Assembly: GCF_029227915.1 (NCBI RefSeq)
Contig: NC_079875.1
Span: forward strand, 18,963,001 to 19,027,000
Reading direction: 5' to 3'
From: Hydractinia symbiolongicarpus
Lineage: Eukaryota; Cnidaria; Hydrozoa; Anthoathecata; Hydractiniidae
Length of the DNA: 64,000 bases
Each line of letters begins with the position of its first letter. Position 1 is the stretch's first letter. Below are positions 10,598 through 23,080 of the stretch, one piece after another. The notes beneath the pieces were generated by a model. That model was given only the letters and a program-made list of their open reading frames with translations, made no database searches and had not been told where the DNA came from. A program made the translations under genes and the position numbers.

Positions 10598-11616
10598 ATG
10601 GAACAACAAGATGATATTGTCAATGAAGAGTCTAATGTCACCGAGAGTTTTGAATTAGAAGAACAAAATAATAAAACTGCTGGAGACTATAATGAGCCAG
10701 CATATGAAAACTCGTTTTACGAGCCAGCTATGAGAGAGGAAGAGGATGTATCTCAAAGGCGAAAGGTAAGGTCTTCCAAAAAGAAGTCCAAAATAGGGAG
10801 GAAAAGAAAAAGATCTCCTTCTCCATCCTCCTTCTCGTCTTATTCTTCAGATAGCTCTTCAGATGAATCAGGAGAGGAAAACAAATTGGTAAAACGATTT
10901 AAGATAGTTCCCAAAACAGAGGAACACAAGTGGAAACTCCCAACTGTGATGGCAGATTATGCCAACCAGCATTTTCAGAATTATATTCCTGAAAAGGATT
11001 TAGAGGAGGGATTGTTAGCAAAAATTCCAGTTCCTTCAAATTTAAATGATGTAAAAAAACTGGACGACTTTGTGAAGGACTTGCTATGCAACAAAACAGC
11101 GTCACTTCTTATGGATAATACGATGGAAAAATTTCAGAATAAAATCCTTCAGGTTATGGGGCCCCTTTCCAGATTGTGGAAAGGGTTAGAGGACACTCGT
11201 AAGAGTGTGGTTCCCGTAAATGTACCTATAGATCAGTTTACGACACTCGTGGAGCTGTCGACAATTTTGCTGGGCCAGGCATCCACGTCCATTTCATATG
11301 CACGTCGCCTTAATATTTTGGTAAAGGATCCAAGAAAGGCAAAAACATTGTTGAAAGAGAAATCTTCTCTTTTGACGATGAAAATTTGTTCGGCAAAAAA
11401 TTTAGAGCCCATATCGTGGAAACTGAACACTCCAAAAAACGAACTTTAGAAGTTTTTAAAGACAAGAAAAGGCCCTTTCGAAGGGACCCTCCACACTATC
11501 AAAACAAACCGCAAGGTGGAGGGAGATTTTATTATGCGGGAAAGCTGGACAACAGGCAACTACAACAACAACAAACGGTCGGTTGCAACACCAAGTCCGC
11601 AGGAATAACACAATAA
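10598..11616 (+). pseudogene. Gag-like ORF, DIRS 2
   Basis: It starts at 10,598 (MEQQDDIVNEES) and is open for 283 codons, after which the frame moves at about 11,390 to the overlapping frame ending at 11,616. Order of regions: an acidic N-terminus, a basic/Ser-rich nuclear-localisation-like block (KKKSKIGRKRKRSPSPSS), a conserved-looking middle (WKLPTVMADYANQHFQNYIP), and a Lys/Arg/Gln-rich tail with KPQGGGRFYYAG. Its place directly before the reverse transcriptase matches the DIRS gag-like ORF. Function is inferred from position. Confidence 0.65.
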
Positions 11617-11619
11617 ACG

Positions 11620-13560
11620 GTAAATACCTCTTTTGTTCTATCAAAAGAGGCTCTCTTGGCCACGTCATTTCCAACTCTGATGCCACTAACCTCACTAAAA
11701 AATGCACATCCAATTGTGAAAAGCCTGTTTCCAGAGAGCATTCCAGATTTACCTCTGGCAGGAAGACTAAATATTTTACCAAAGCTTGGGAAAAGCTGAC
11801 CAACGACAAGGAGATATTGTCAATTGTAAACGGTTACGAAATTCCATTTCACCATACACCTGTCCAACAAAGGGGTCCACACCCAACACACATGTCCAAA
11901 GATCAACAACTGTTAGTGGATCAGGAAGTTTTGGAAATGCTGGGCAAGAAAGCCATTAAAAAAGTGGATCATGTGGGAGGCGAATTTCTGAGCAATCTGT
12001 TCCTTGTCTTAAAAAAGGATGGAGGAAACCGCCCTGTGATAAACCTCAGGAACCTGAACGGCTTTATCCCATACAGTCACTTCAAAATGGAAGGTTTACA
12101 TTGCTTGAAATTCCTTCTAGAACAAGGAGATTATCTGTGCAAAATAGATCTGAAGGATGCTTATTTCACGGGAGGTTTGTGAGGTTTCAATGGTCAGGCA
12201 ACCTCTACGAATTCCTTTGTCTTTGTTTTGCTTTGGGACCGGCCCCAAGGGTTTTTACAAAATTACTCAAAATCCCAATAGCATTGTTGAGACGAATCAA
12301 CATTCGTGTAATAATTTATTTGGACGATATGCTTTTGATGGGGAAAACCAGGCAGGAAATTATAATAGCCAGGGACACATTGATTTTCTTGTTCCAAAAT
12401 CTGGGTTTTGTTATAAACTTCAAAAAGTCTGTTCTACATCCAACGCGACAAATAGAGTTTCTTGGTCTGTGGATAGATACTGTAAAAATGACATTGTCAC
12501 TTACCCAGGAGAAAATGAAAAAAATTATTCAACAATGCAAGGAATTATATTACAAAACGGAAACATCAATTCTGACACTAAACAAATTATTGGGAACTCT
12601 CTCATCAACTGTTCAAGCAGTACTACCAGCTGGGTTGCAATTTCGATATCTTCAGCAGGAACAAATTTTGGCATTAAAGCAGCAAGGGTCTTACAGGGGT
12701 CAAGTAAAATTGAGAGTCCTTGCGAAAAAAGAACTCCTATGGTGGATAGAAAATTTTGAACTGTGCAATGGCCACAAAATCTTGCGGCAGGATCCGAGTT
12801 TGGTAATTCAGACAGATGCATCCACACAAGGGTGGGGTGCATACTGTCAGGGTGTAGTAACAGGGGGGAAATGGTGTCAGGAGGAAGGTCTGTTGCATAT
12901 CAATGCTCTCGAACTGATTGCAGTAAAGTTTGCAATATTGGCATTCACCAAAAATGTCTCAAAAACGACAATACATTTGCAAATAGACAACAAAACTGCT
13001 CTCTCCTACCTATTAAAGATGGGGGGTACACACAGCAATATTCTTTTAGACATCAGCAAAACAATGTGGCATTATTACTGCAGAATATATCCCAAGCAAG
13101 CTGAATGTCAAAGCAGATTGGAAGTCAAGACATGCAACAGACTCATCGGATTGGAAACTTCACCAGAATGTTTTCAAGAAAATAACAAATCACTTCAGCC
13201 TACCGTCAGTCGATCTATTTGCTTCCAGGTTGTGTCACTAACTCCCAAATTATATGGCATGGAGGTCGGATCCAGACAGTATGGCAACAGATGCAATGCA
13301 ACAGTCGTGGAGCAACCTCTACGGGTTTGCCTTTCCTCCTTTCAACATGATGGGCCGGGTGTTATACAAAGTTCTACAGGAAAAAGTAGAACAGTTAATA
13401 TTAGTAACTCCAGCATGGCAAACTCAACCATGGTATGCTCAACTTCTAAGCATGTTAATCCAAAAACCATTGTTACTACCTGACAGAATAGATCTTTTGC
13501 AGGATTCCCAAGGGTACAGCCACCCTCTTGTAAGAAACAAATCCTTAAAACTAGTGGCGT
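11620..13560 (+). pseudogene. RT / RNase H / MT-like region, DIRS 2
   Basis: The polymerase polyprotein of DIRS 2. RT motifs visible: LFLVLKKDGGNRPVINLRNL, CKIDLKDAYF, ALGPAPRVFTKLL and the catalytic VIIYLDDMLLMG. RNase H follows with VIQTDASTQGWGAY (Asp), INALELIAVKFAI (Glu) and HLQIDNKTALSYL (Asp). Near 12,175 the frame shifts and a short piece after DAYF is missing. A second break lies near 13,080. The downstream segment (WRSDPDSMATDAMQQSW ... AFPPFNMMGRVL ... PAWQTQPWYAQLL) is the methyltransferase-like C-terminal region that DIRS RT proteins carry. It is not functional as it stands. Confidence 0.88.
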
Positions 13561-14447
13561 GGAAAGTTTCAGGAGTAGCCTTGAAATGGAAGGAATTTCA
13601 AGCAATGCTGCCAAGCTTATCTCTCAGGCAAGAAGACCAGGCTCCATTACTTCTTACAAATCGGCCTGGAATAAGTGGGTTAGCTGGTGTAGTAGGGAAA
13701 AAATTGATCCATTTCAAGCACCTGTAAATAGCATATTAAATTACCTGTCTATTCTTTTTGATGAAGGATAAATACTAGAGTTTGTGCTTTGTTATCAGGA
13801 GTTTTTAATCAGAGGCCACCCCAACCACGCTATACGTTTGTCTGGGATGTTGAAGTGGTTTTACGCTATATAAAGTCTTTAGAGAAAATAGGATATTATC
13901 TATTATTGATCTTTCATACAAGTTAACAGGCTTGTTAGCCTTGTCAGCTGCGTTACGAGTCTCAGCAATTCAACACCTTAATATTGATTTCATGGCTAGA
14001 AGTGAAAGTTCATATACCTTCTATTTTAATATGTTGCATAAAAGCTGGAAAAGAGGTAAATCACCTTCAACTGTTACATATCAAGCCTACCCACATGATA
14101 CTGATCTGTGTGTTGTTTAAACTTTAGATGAATATATTGACCGAACAAAAGGTTGGAGGTCAACAAAAGATTTTTCACAGCTGTTGTTAAGTACTACAGT
14201 CCCTCACAAACCTACAATTTCAGGCTGGCTAAAAAAGTTACTTGCTAGGGCGGGAATAGACACTAGTGTTTTTAAGGCACATTCTACTCGATCAGCATCT
14301 AGTTCAAAGGCAAACTTAGGTGGAGCACCTATCACGGAAATTTTAAAAAGAGGATCCTGGTCTAGTGAAAGTACCTGGCAAAAATTCTACAACAAAAATA
14401 TTGTTAAAAAAGGTGAATTGTTTCAGGAAAAGGTTTACCAGGTTTAA
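13559..14447 (+). pseudogene. Tyrosine recombinase, DIRS 2
   Basis: Read in three pieces. The core-binding domain (13,559-13,771) contains TSYKSAWNKWVSWC. A middle piece (13,932-14,120) contains ALSAALRVSAIQHL with the first catalytic Arg. A C-terminal piece (14,184-14,447) contains FKAHSTRSASSSKA, keeping the HxxR pair, and WQKFYNKN with the nucleophile Tyr. The catalytic residues are thus retained, unlike in DIRS 1, but stops at about 13,769 and 14,118 and a frame change between pieces disable it. Confidence 0.85.
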
Positions 14448-14459
14448 GTACAGTAACGC

Positions 14460-15060
14460 TTTGAACAGAGGAGGAGAGGAATAGGCTCTACTCTGTTAAG
14501 CGAGGCAAGGTTGAGAAACGCAGTATTAGATCGCTGGAGATTTTATGAAATAAAATTCTCGAATTACGTAAGGGCGCGAAGCGCCCGCAAAGTAATTCCG
14601 ATTTTATAAAAAAAATCGGAGAAAGATCTAATACTGCCCACCCTCCCACTACCTTGTATTTTTTTGTTTAGTCCAATGTTAATAGTATATGTATGTTCCT
14701 TCCGTTTAGGCTCGTACTACGCCAGCGGAAGAAGATAGAATTTCATTTATTTTGATAGACTTTTATTCATTTCATTTGTTGTAAGAACTTTAAAGCTTAT
14801 AATATAGCATTCTCCTTTCAAAATTGTAGTTTTATCTTACATTTTCTTTGGTAAAATATATTATTGGGCATTGTTTAAAACGAAATAATCCCAAAATAAA
14901 ACACCTCGGTCGAACTGGCTCCTACTTTGTTAAGCGAGGCAAGGTTGGGAAACGCAGTATTAGATCCTTCTCCGATTTTATTTATAAAATCGGAATTACT
15001 TTGCGGGCGCTTCGCGCCCTTACGTAATTCGAGAATTTTTAAGCATAGCCCGTTTCTCTG
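14460..15060. repeat. 3' terminal / internal complementary repeats of DIRS 2
   Basis: Contains two related blocks. One at 14,490-14,640 carries AGCGAGGCAAGGTTGAGAAA, AGATTTTATGAAATAAAATT and GGGCGCGAAGCGCCC. A second at 14,925-15,035 has the same pieces in partly inverted order. The GGGCGC...GCGCCC hairpin is present in both. This layout fits DIRS terminal repeats plus an internal complementary region. Confidence 0.6.
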
Positions 15061-15318
15061 TTCTTGGTGCACCGGTCAGCGGTAAAATTTTTAAGATAGA
15101 ATGGAAACGTAACACGGAGATAAAAATGGACGAACTGTGACTTCAGAAGGTTAAGTTGCTGAGGAACGAGGAAAGAAACATACATTGAGTTTTATAATAA
15201 AATAGTTTAGTTATAGTTTGTTTTTCTATTTATTGATAATACAGGTCCTGTTTGTGAATGATTTTTGTGGGGTAGTAGAGATAGAAGGTTTATTTATGTG
15301 GATTAAAAGTAGATAGCT
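15061..15318 (+). promoter_or_regulatory. 5' flank / probable 5' UTR of GOLPH3
   Basis: The only sequence between the end of DIRS 2 and the GOLPH3 start codon. The promoter or leader must lie here or within the retrotransposon, unless an upstream non-coding exon exists. No clear TATA box is seen. This is inference from position. Confidence 0.4.
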
Positions 15319-15516
15319 ATGGCTGCTAGAAGAACTGCAGGTCTTGTTCAAAGGAATACCACTCGCTCTACGAATAAGGAAAATTCTAAAGATGGTAATC
15401 ATAAAATAATAAATAGTCCAGACCAAAACGTCGATGATGAAGCAGATTCCATGGACAAAGAGACCCGTTTGACGCTAATGGAAGAAGTATTACTACTTGG
15501 TTTGAAAGATAAAGAA
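15319..15516 (+). CDS. GOLPH3: GOLPH3, coding exon 1
   Basis: The first coding exon of Golgi phosphoprotein 3, 66 codons. It starts MAARRTAGLVQRNTTRS, a basic N-terminus with a GLVQR segment as in vertebrate GOLPH3, then an acidic linker. It ends with the strongly conserved TRLTLMEEVLLLGLKDKE followed by the donor GTAAGG, phase 0. GOLPH3 is a peripheral membrane protein that binds phosphatidylinositol-4-phosphate on the trans-Golgi, recruits the unconventional myosin MYO18A and helps retain glycosyltransferases through COPI. The arginine-rich N-terminus is the part known to contact cargo tails and COPI. The host gene appears intact across all three exons. Confidence 0.93.
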
Positions 15517-15785
15517 GTAAGGCTTTGACAATGTTATACCATTTCCTATCAGTAAAAAAATAAATAAATAAAGGTATCAGAAAAATAACACACCATCTAT
15601 AGAGCTATAACTATATATTAATTCTGAGAACCTTTCTCCGATTGGGTGACTGTGTCACTGTACAGTACGTCAAGTACCACAGTCAGTCAAGTCAAACCGT
15701 CATATAATTTAAAAAAACTTATTAGATCCTGTTCTAATCATATGATATTTAAAGAATATAATATAAGAATATAATAAAATATTAA

Positions 15786-15840
15786 GCCATGGAAAACTCC
15801 ACTGGTTTGCCTATCCAACATAATGAATTACTCTGTAGCC
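15786..15840 (+). repeat. Degenerate CCCGTGG-type repeat
   Basis: TTAAGCCATGGAAAACTCCA followed by CTGGTTTGCC matches the head of the repeat at 9,489 with several substitutions. Only the head is recognisable. Confidence 0.4.
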
Positions 15841-17051
15841 AGCTAGGGGGCTGTAATTAAATTGTGTGCCAGCTGCAGAATTTTTGTTATTGTTATAGCA
15901 ACTAGTGGTTAGCCTCTGAAAAATGCATATTTTGCAGGTCCTCAGATTTTCGCCTGTCATGTATTTTGTGCATTTTGGTATACTTCTTAGTGCAAAGTAA
16001 TAAAATGATTCCATTTTAGACACAAAGAATACGGCTATATGTGTGGGATTAGAATACTATCTTTGATTTTCTAGAATTCATGTCTACAAAACTAGAAACT
16101 TTAAAGTCTGGCGTATCGTAACAACAAATTATTTTGATTTCAATGATTGGATTAAAAAATAACTATACTTAATTATTTCTTTGTTTGTTTATTTCTTAAT
16201 ACACATACTACAAAAGAATTAAATTATGAATCCAACTTTTTCTTGTATTGACACATATCAGCCAAACGATTAAGCTTGTCCAATCATATCAACTGATTTC
16301 GGCAGGATATAGGTATCATTCTCTTCACTGGAAATCCAGGTTTAAATCTAAATTTTCAACTATCAACGCAACATATTGACCAAAATATCAAGCTTGTCCA
16401 ATCAGATAAATTGATTTTAGTACTATACGCGTATCCTTTTTTAAGTGGAAATCAGGCTTAAAACTTTTTTTTGCATTGCTCTGGTGGTTTGAAAATAATT
16501 TTCATCATTTTTTATGTTTGCTCACCATGGTTAACCAATTACAGATCAACTATGCTTGTCATTACCATTTAAGGCCAAATGTTAGATATGTTACAACCCA
16601 GTTTAAATAGAATTTAAACCGGATTGTAAGATACTCTGCTTAGTACACAACTATAACACATTGAGAATCTTAGTTTTAAAAGGTTATTAAAATTAAAACG
16701 TACCAAAAGTAATCTTGGTATTATAGATAAAACTTTTGTAACGAATTCAACAATGGAATATTTGTCTCCACAAAGACTATTTGATTGGAAAAAATGCAGG
16801 TTGTCAAACTGACCATATTTGACATAATACACTGCCATTAATAAAGCTGTTTACCCATACTTTATTAGGTGACATCTTAAAATTTAGTTGAACTCGCCGT
16901 GTTAACACATAAATTAGTGACGTTACTCCATTTAAGCACAGCACAGAGCTGAGAGGCCTGCGCCAGGGTCATGTTCGGATGTCCGTCCTGATGTCAGAAA
17001 AGAGACAAAAAGGCCCTTGGGACAGGGTTAAGTCTGAAAGCCTGTGCCATA

Positions 17052-17918
17052 TAGTGTAGTCAAATTAGAATGAAAACGGAATGAACCCGGAAAAAATTGT
17101 TAACTTAGTAATTTTGGTATCAACAAAATCGCAATTTTATGTAGAATAAAATATCAAAAATCCTCCGAAAAACATCTTGGGCAACATTGTTTTTTCAGGC
17201 CAAACCTGCCAGGGGGTCTCAAATATGGTCATGCTATATACCGTTAGAAGCGAAATTTTATTCTGATTACAAAACTCTTAGGCATTGTTGTCGGAAACCA
17301 ACAGGGAAAAAGATATCTTCAATTTTCTGTCGCATGCAGGAAAAAACATTTCCAATCCCAACCACCCCCTCACCTTCCACGGGCCTTAAAAAATGAAAAA
17401 TTTAATATTTCAAAGCAGTTCGGTATATTCATAATAATTCATTCTCTAAGATAGTAAAAATGTTGTCATAATCATCATCATTGTCATTATCGATAGCAGC
17501 GTCACATAATTTTCACAATTGACACCGTGACAATCTCTACATGCAGATACACATACCAAACCATGTTCCATTCTACTGTTTAATTAACATTTTCGAACTT
17601 TCTAATTCGAATGTTAAGATCAAACATTTCAAACGTTTGTAAAAATTAGTTTCTGACTAACGGTGCCTAAGAGTTTTGTAATTAGAATAAAATTTCGCTT
17701 CTAAAGGTATACAGCATGACCATATTTGAGAAAATTGCCAGAAAACCCATTTTTCGACTGGGCCAAAATACTCCCTGCCGGGTTTGACCTAAAAAAACAA
17801 TGTTGCCCAAGATATTTTCAGAGGATTTTGATATGTTATTCTACATAAAATTGCGGTTGATACCAAATTTACTAAGTTAACAATTTTTTCCAGGTTGATC
17901 ACTAATTTGACTACACTA
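17052..17918. mobile_element. Foldback (long-TIR) element in intron
   Basis: The termini TAGTGTAGTCAAATTAG and CTAATTTGACTACACTA are exact inverted partners. Inverted similarity continues inwards for about 240 bases: 17,052-17,290 pairs with about 17,650-17,918, including the segments around GGTCATGCTATA and AACATTGTTTTTTCAGG. The 360-base middle has no coding sequence. It looks like a non-autonomous DNA transposon of the foldback/MITE kind. TA borders are compatible with a TA target duplication, but this is not certain. The arms have diverged, so it is old. Confidence 0.75.
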
Positions 17919-19891
17919 ATAGCTTCCAGCAATATCTTGGTTTCCTACATTTTCTACCACCCAGGCTTTTAAGGGCACCAAATAAAAATGGAAAGATACT
18001 TTGCTGCAGGAAGTCATCACATCCAGTGCTTTTTGTGTCAGAAAATTTTTATTTCTTGCCTATATTTGTAGTTATTTTTGTTAAATAAAGCAAGAGTGTC
18101 ACTTAACTTACTGTTTGAATTTTCAACAATGTAAGGGACTATATTTCCAAACCAGTCTAAGCTTACATAATGTAACTAGCTAGCTACACTAGACTAGCAG
18201 TCCCACTGAAAAAGATAATGCATATTATAAGTTGTTGGGAAAAAACATGTTTTTTTTGTATGTGTATGTGTGTTATATAAAAAAGGCTTTTAATAGCCAC
18301 TTTATTTATGAAAATTTATTTTTGCATGTGTTAGAGGGCTGACTAAAAGAATTTTTGCAAAAAATGTTGGGTGAGAATGAAATTTGTTGCAATTAGCATT
18401 GTGAGAATGCTTATATTTAAGAGGCTGTATGGATTTTTATGTATGGATTTTTGTGTGGAGGCAAAATGAAATCTTTTATGAATTTGGGTGGAATCAAAGT
18501 CATTTCAGGGTCCATCTCGGCGGTTAAAATGACCAAAATATAAAACGTTCAATAAACACATTTCACCAAAATTTGGTTTTCAAAGTTATGGTGTTATTAA
18601 AAACTCTATGTAAACATGAAAATTTTTATAGCGGTTTAAGATTTTCAACATTTGTGTGGGTGATTTTTTTAAAAATGTGTAGATTTACTAGGGGTGTCAA
18701 AATGTTTTATTGGTTTTGATAAAACTTGAAGGTTGAACAATCTGGCACCACACTGTGTACACCCAGTTTCTCAGGAGTGGATAAAATATATGGCAATAAA
18801 CTCAGAACATGTTTTATTTAGACCCTCGATAATAAGAATTGCTGTTAATGGTTTCTGCATTTGTATCTTTGCAAAAATTAATCTGTTGTCAGAGATGGTT
18901 TACCTGGTGTTTCCCAAAATGCCTAAATTCAGAAATTCAGGAACTATGATGATAGGTCAAAAAAAATTTAAGCTTCATTACAAACTGTATTATATTTCAA
19001 GTAGTAGGTCATTTAATTTTACCAGAATTTATACATCTTTTTGTACTGTCGACATTAAAATGGCCACCAGGACTGATCAGGTTTAGAATTATTTCAAAAT
19101 TTTTTTACGGCCATATACTGATATTAAAAGCCCTAAGATGAGATATCGTAGTGGTGAGTTATTTAATATTATATCTCCAGGCATTGAAAACAAATGAATA
19201 TCAATTAAATGCATTTCTTAAACATCATTTTACTCGTTTAAAAAACGTGGTCAGACAATAATCATAAGCTGATCCTGTAATTCTCTAGCTGCAGCAAACA
19301 TGAAAACAAACTTGAGCTAAAACTTTGTAAAATTAGCTTCAGTTTATTCTTTTATGTCGACAAATGCTGCTAGTTATACTTAAAAAGTGTCATATTTCAT
19401 AAATGACCACCATGTATTTCCCCCAAAATAGCATCTAACTCTTTTAACAATTGTCAAATCCTCCTTTTTGTAGCCATACGGCTCGGAAAGGTCGATTACC
19501 CAGACTATTCTTTTTCTTATAACGATGGCTAAACCTACAAACAAGGTAATAATTAAGCACAACAAGCAGTTAAACAGGGCACAAAATATAAACGATCAGG
19601 ATGACAATGAAGAAAGCTATTTGTGGGATGTAGTGTATCACTTTTCAATCCCTCCACCTGTTGCATCTTGTAATCCCACCTTGCATTGTAGAATTTTGGT
19701 TACCTTAATTAATTTTATAAAAAATGTAAAAACATAAGCAATAGAAATGTCACTTGTTAGAAGTCATTTCTACGTGTAGCGTAAACTGGAAAAGATTGTA
19801 GCTGTAACTGTCATCTGTTTTTCCCGTATTTAATGCAAAAAGTGTTTCAGAAACAATCGCAGAGAGGAATATTTTATCGCAAAAATATCAT

Positions 19892-19975
19892 GGATTACAA
19901 AGTGTGACAAGGTGGAATTACAAAGTGCGACAAAATTGGATTAAAAAGTGCGACGGGATTACAAAGTGATACACT
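19892..19975 (+). repeat. Short degenerate tandem, ATTACAAAGTG units
   Basis: Four consecutive variants of ATTACAAAGTG followed by CGACA or TGACA occur within 84 bases, 16-22 bases apart. They are likely the edge of a larger repeat family. No function is evident. Confidence 0.5.
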
Positions 19976-20155
19976 CCATGGGTGATTCCGTGAAGTGACA
20001 GACTACAAGATAAAATCACTTGTGTTTTTCCAAGACGGATTAGCTAGCTATATGAGAATTCAAAGCCACAGAATCAATAAACTTTATGTATTACCTTCGT
20101 CTTATGAAGTTCTTCAATCTGTGTTCATTGTTTATTAGTAAAAATTCTGTTATAG

Positions 20156-21161
<1,006 letters not shown>

Positions 21162-21649
21162 GCGTGCGTCATATTCTATTTTTATACTTTCAACGCGCAC
21201 TCAATCAAGCTTGTCGGTTCTGTTGGTTATACCTGGCAACTATTTTTAATACGTAAAGGTCAAGGTGTCAACATTGAAATGTCGAAGCTTCCCTGAAATT
21301 TAGGGCACGGTTGACAGATCCCAGAGTAATCGCGAATTCTAACTAAGATTTCTTTTTTTTTAGCATTTTTATTTCTAGAAAAAGTTTATTGGTCACAAGC
21401 ACTCGTGGTATTGGCCTAATTCTAAATATTCTGAACCGTTTGACTGTTTTACACTTTGGTCAGTCACGAAAGATTTTCATTTTAAAATTTCCCCCCTTTG
21501 CAAAGGTTTATAACCTAGTTATTGGATGAATTTCAGTATTATATCATGACGGCTGACAATTCTGAATTTGAAAGTATTGACGATCTCATAACTCATAAAT
21601 AACGCACACAGGATCTTTTTAAGTAGCACAAAAAAACTGCCCAACTTGT

Positions 21650-21722
21650 TTACCCTGGGCTCCAACTTGTGGAGTTCTACGTACCCTGGGCTCCAACTTT
21701 TGGAGTTCTACTTACCCTGGGG
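21650..21722 (+). repeat. 36-bp tandem repeat, about two units
   Basis: TACCCTGGGCTCCAACTT followed by GTGGAGTTCTACG is repeated twice with one or two changes, and then TACCCTGGGG begins a third unit. It is a minisatellite-like duplication. Confidence 0.75.
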
Positions 21723-22570
21723 TAGACATCGATTTAAACGGCATTTTGTAGCCAAGCGAATACAAGAAATTACTCCCATTAAAATTTTTAACTTATCTCG
21801 GGGTCCACTCAACAAGGTCTTCTTCTATTTTTTTTGGTTGTAGTGAATAAACTGCCGGATATGCAGTAGTGATGTAAAATTGATGTGCAGTGAATGTGTG
21901 TGGGTTTGGTTGGTCGTCTTGTTTTACATATTGCAGTTACATTTAATTTGTAGTTATTTTTTGTGGTAAAAAATTCGTGTAGTTTAAAAGGAATCGCACT
22001 TGTACATAACACGTGTTACAGTAATCTTCATTCGTTGTGTTGTTTCAGTAATATTCGCCATTAGTTAAAATATTGAGAAAAATTAATGGAAACAAATGTA
22101 TAAAATTTTTTCAAAGCAAACAATGCTAGAGGCCTGGAGAGACAAACGTCCGCCCCAAACAATGCAGCTTACGAAAATTTTTTTGTATTTTAAGTTAATT
22201 ACTTTTGGTACATGATGTCTAAACTTCCGTACATTGTAGGTTGGACGATTTTGTCACGAGTTTTTAGTCTAATCAGGAAAATCACCCAGGGTACTTGCTA
22301 AAATGAAAACAGCTGCGCCAAACGAGGCGTAATTTAATGTGAGGCTAAGTATCGTACTACGATCGCAAAGCCTATTTAAAAAAACTCTGCTTGATTTAAA
22401 TATATACGGCGAGATGATTTACTTTGTCTATTCCTTACGTTGGTTGGTATAAAGATAGAAAGCAGGGTAGGTTAAGACTTGTACCTGGTTAATGACCTGG
22501 ATGTTATCTTCAGTATTTTAAAGAAATAATTAACACAAATAAGCCGAATATTTTTTACAATTAGTTAAAA

Positions 22571-22680
22571 AATTTTATACCGCATTGCGTGCTTCTCGCT
22601 ATTGCGCAGCTAAGCTACCATTTTGCGTGACAGACGGACGGACAGACGTATACGGGCATTATACTTAGTTAAAAATATTG
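22571..22680 (+). repeat. Partial CCCGTGG-family repeat
   Basis: Lacks the hairpin head. The body matches 1,417-1,505 almost exactly: TTTTATACCGCATTGCGTGC, GCTAAGCTACCATTTTGCG, GACGGACGGACAGACG and TATACGGGCATTATA. Confidence 0.65.
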
Positions 22681-22984
22681 AAGATATTAGTTCGGTTTGT
22701 CGTTCAGCATTCATAATATTGTTCATTTCTTGAACAGAATAGTTGAGAAGCGACGTTTTGGGAGCCCTCAATCACCTATTTTTATGATTAGTAATTGCGT
22801 GGATTTTGCTTCGCTCACGAATTCACAGACTGAAGAAAAGTCCCTGAATCCCCACTCCCCTTTATAAAAAGCGTATTTTTTTTATTTTTTGTGATAAATA
22901 AAGATGAAATTATTTTCCTTAAATATATGCAATGCACATAATAAGTGATGGGCAAACTAGCCCAAAAGGGCAGAGACTGAAAAA

Positions 22985-23080
22985 ATTTGTCTGTTTGTCT
23001 GTCTGTTACGGCAACACGAAATGCGACATATAAAGGACGGGCGACCCAGTGGATTTTTCCACAGTTTGACGACTTGTATT
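22985..23080 (-). repeat. CCCGTGG-family repeat, - strand
   Basis: On the - strand it reads CTGTGGAAAAATCCACTGGG, then TCGCCCGTCCTTTATATGTC and CAGACAGACAAACAGAC. It is the same family as the copy at 9,598, in opposite orientation. Confidence 0.6.

Larger units (their letters stand above)
9940..15060 (+). mobile_element. DIRS-type retrotransposon 2 (decayed)
   Basis: A second tyrosine-recombinase retrotransposon, + strand, with gag-like, RT/RNase H and recombinase regions in order. Inverted repeats pair 10,470-10,497 with 14,464-14,495 (GGAGGAGAGGAATAGGCTC type) and 9,946-9,985 with 14,524-14,562 (TTATTTCATAAAATCTCC type). The segment at 14,500-14,640 is partly repeated in rearranged order at 14,925-15,035 (GCGGGCGCTTCGCGCCC), as expected for an internal complementary region. 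An antisense THAP reading frame sits between the two left repeat pieces. Boundaries are approximate. Confidence 0.8.
15517..20155 (+). other. GOLPH3 intron 1
   Basis: A 4.6 kb phase-0 intron with donor GTAAGG and acceptor TTATAG. It contains a degenerate CCCGTGG-type repeat at 15,786-15,840, an 867 bp foldback element at 17,052-17,918, and a short degenerate tandem of ATTACAAAGTG-type units at 19,892-19,975. Reading frames at 18,733 and 19,525 resemble nothing known and are treated as chance. Confidence 0.85.

Noticed and set aside
18733-19086. 117-residue + strand frame in GOLPH3 intron 1
   Set aside because: No domain or composition bias of a real protein; lies within an intron in AT-rich DNA.
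19525-19737. MAKPTNKVIIKHN frame, considered as a possible alternative GOLPH3 exon
   Set aside because: It does not continue GOLPH3 in either phase and lacks a convincing donor; exon 1 already joins exon 2 exactly.
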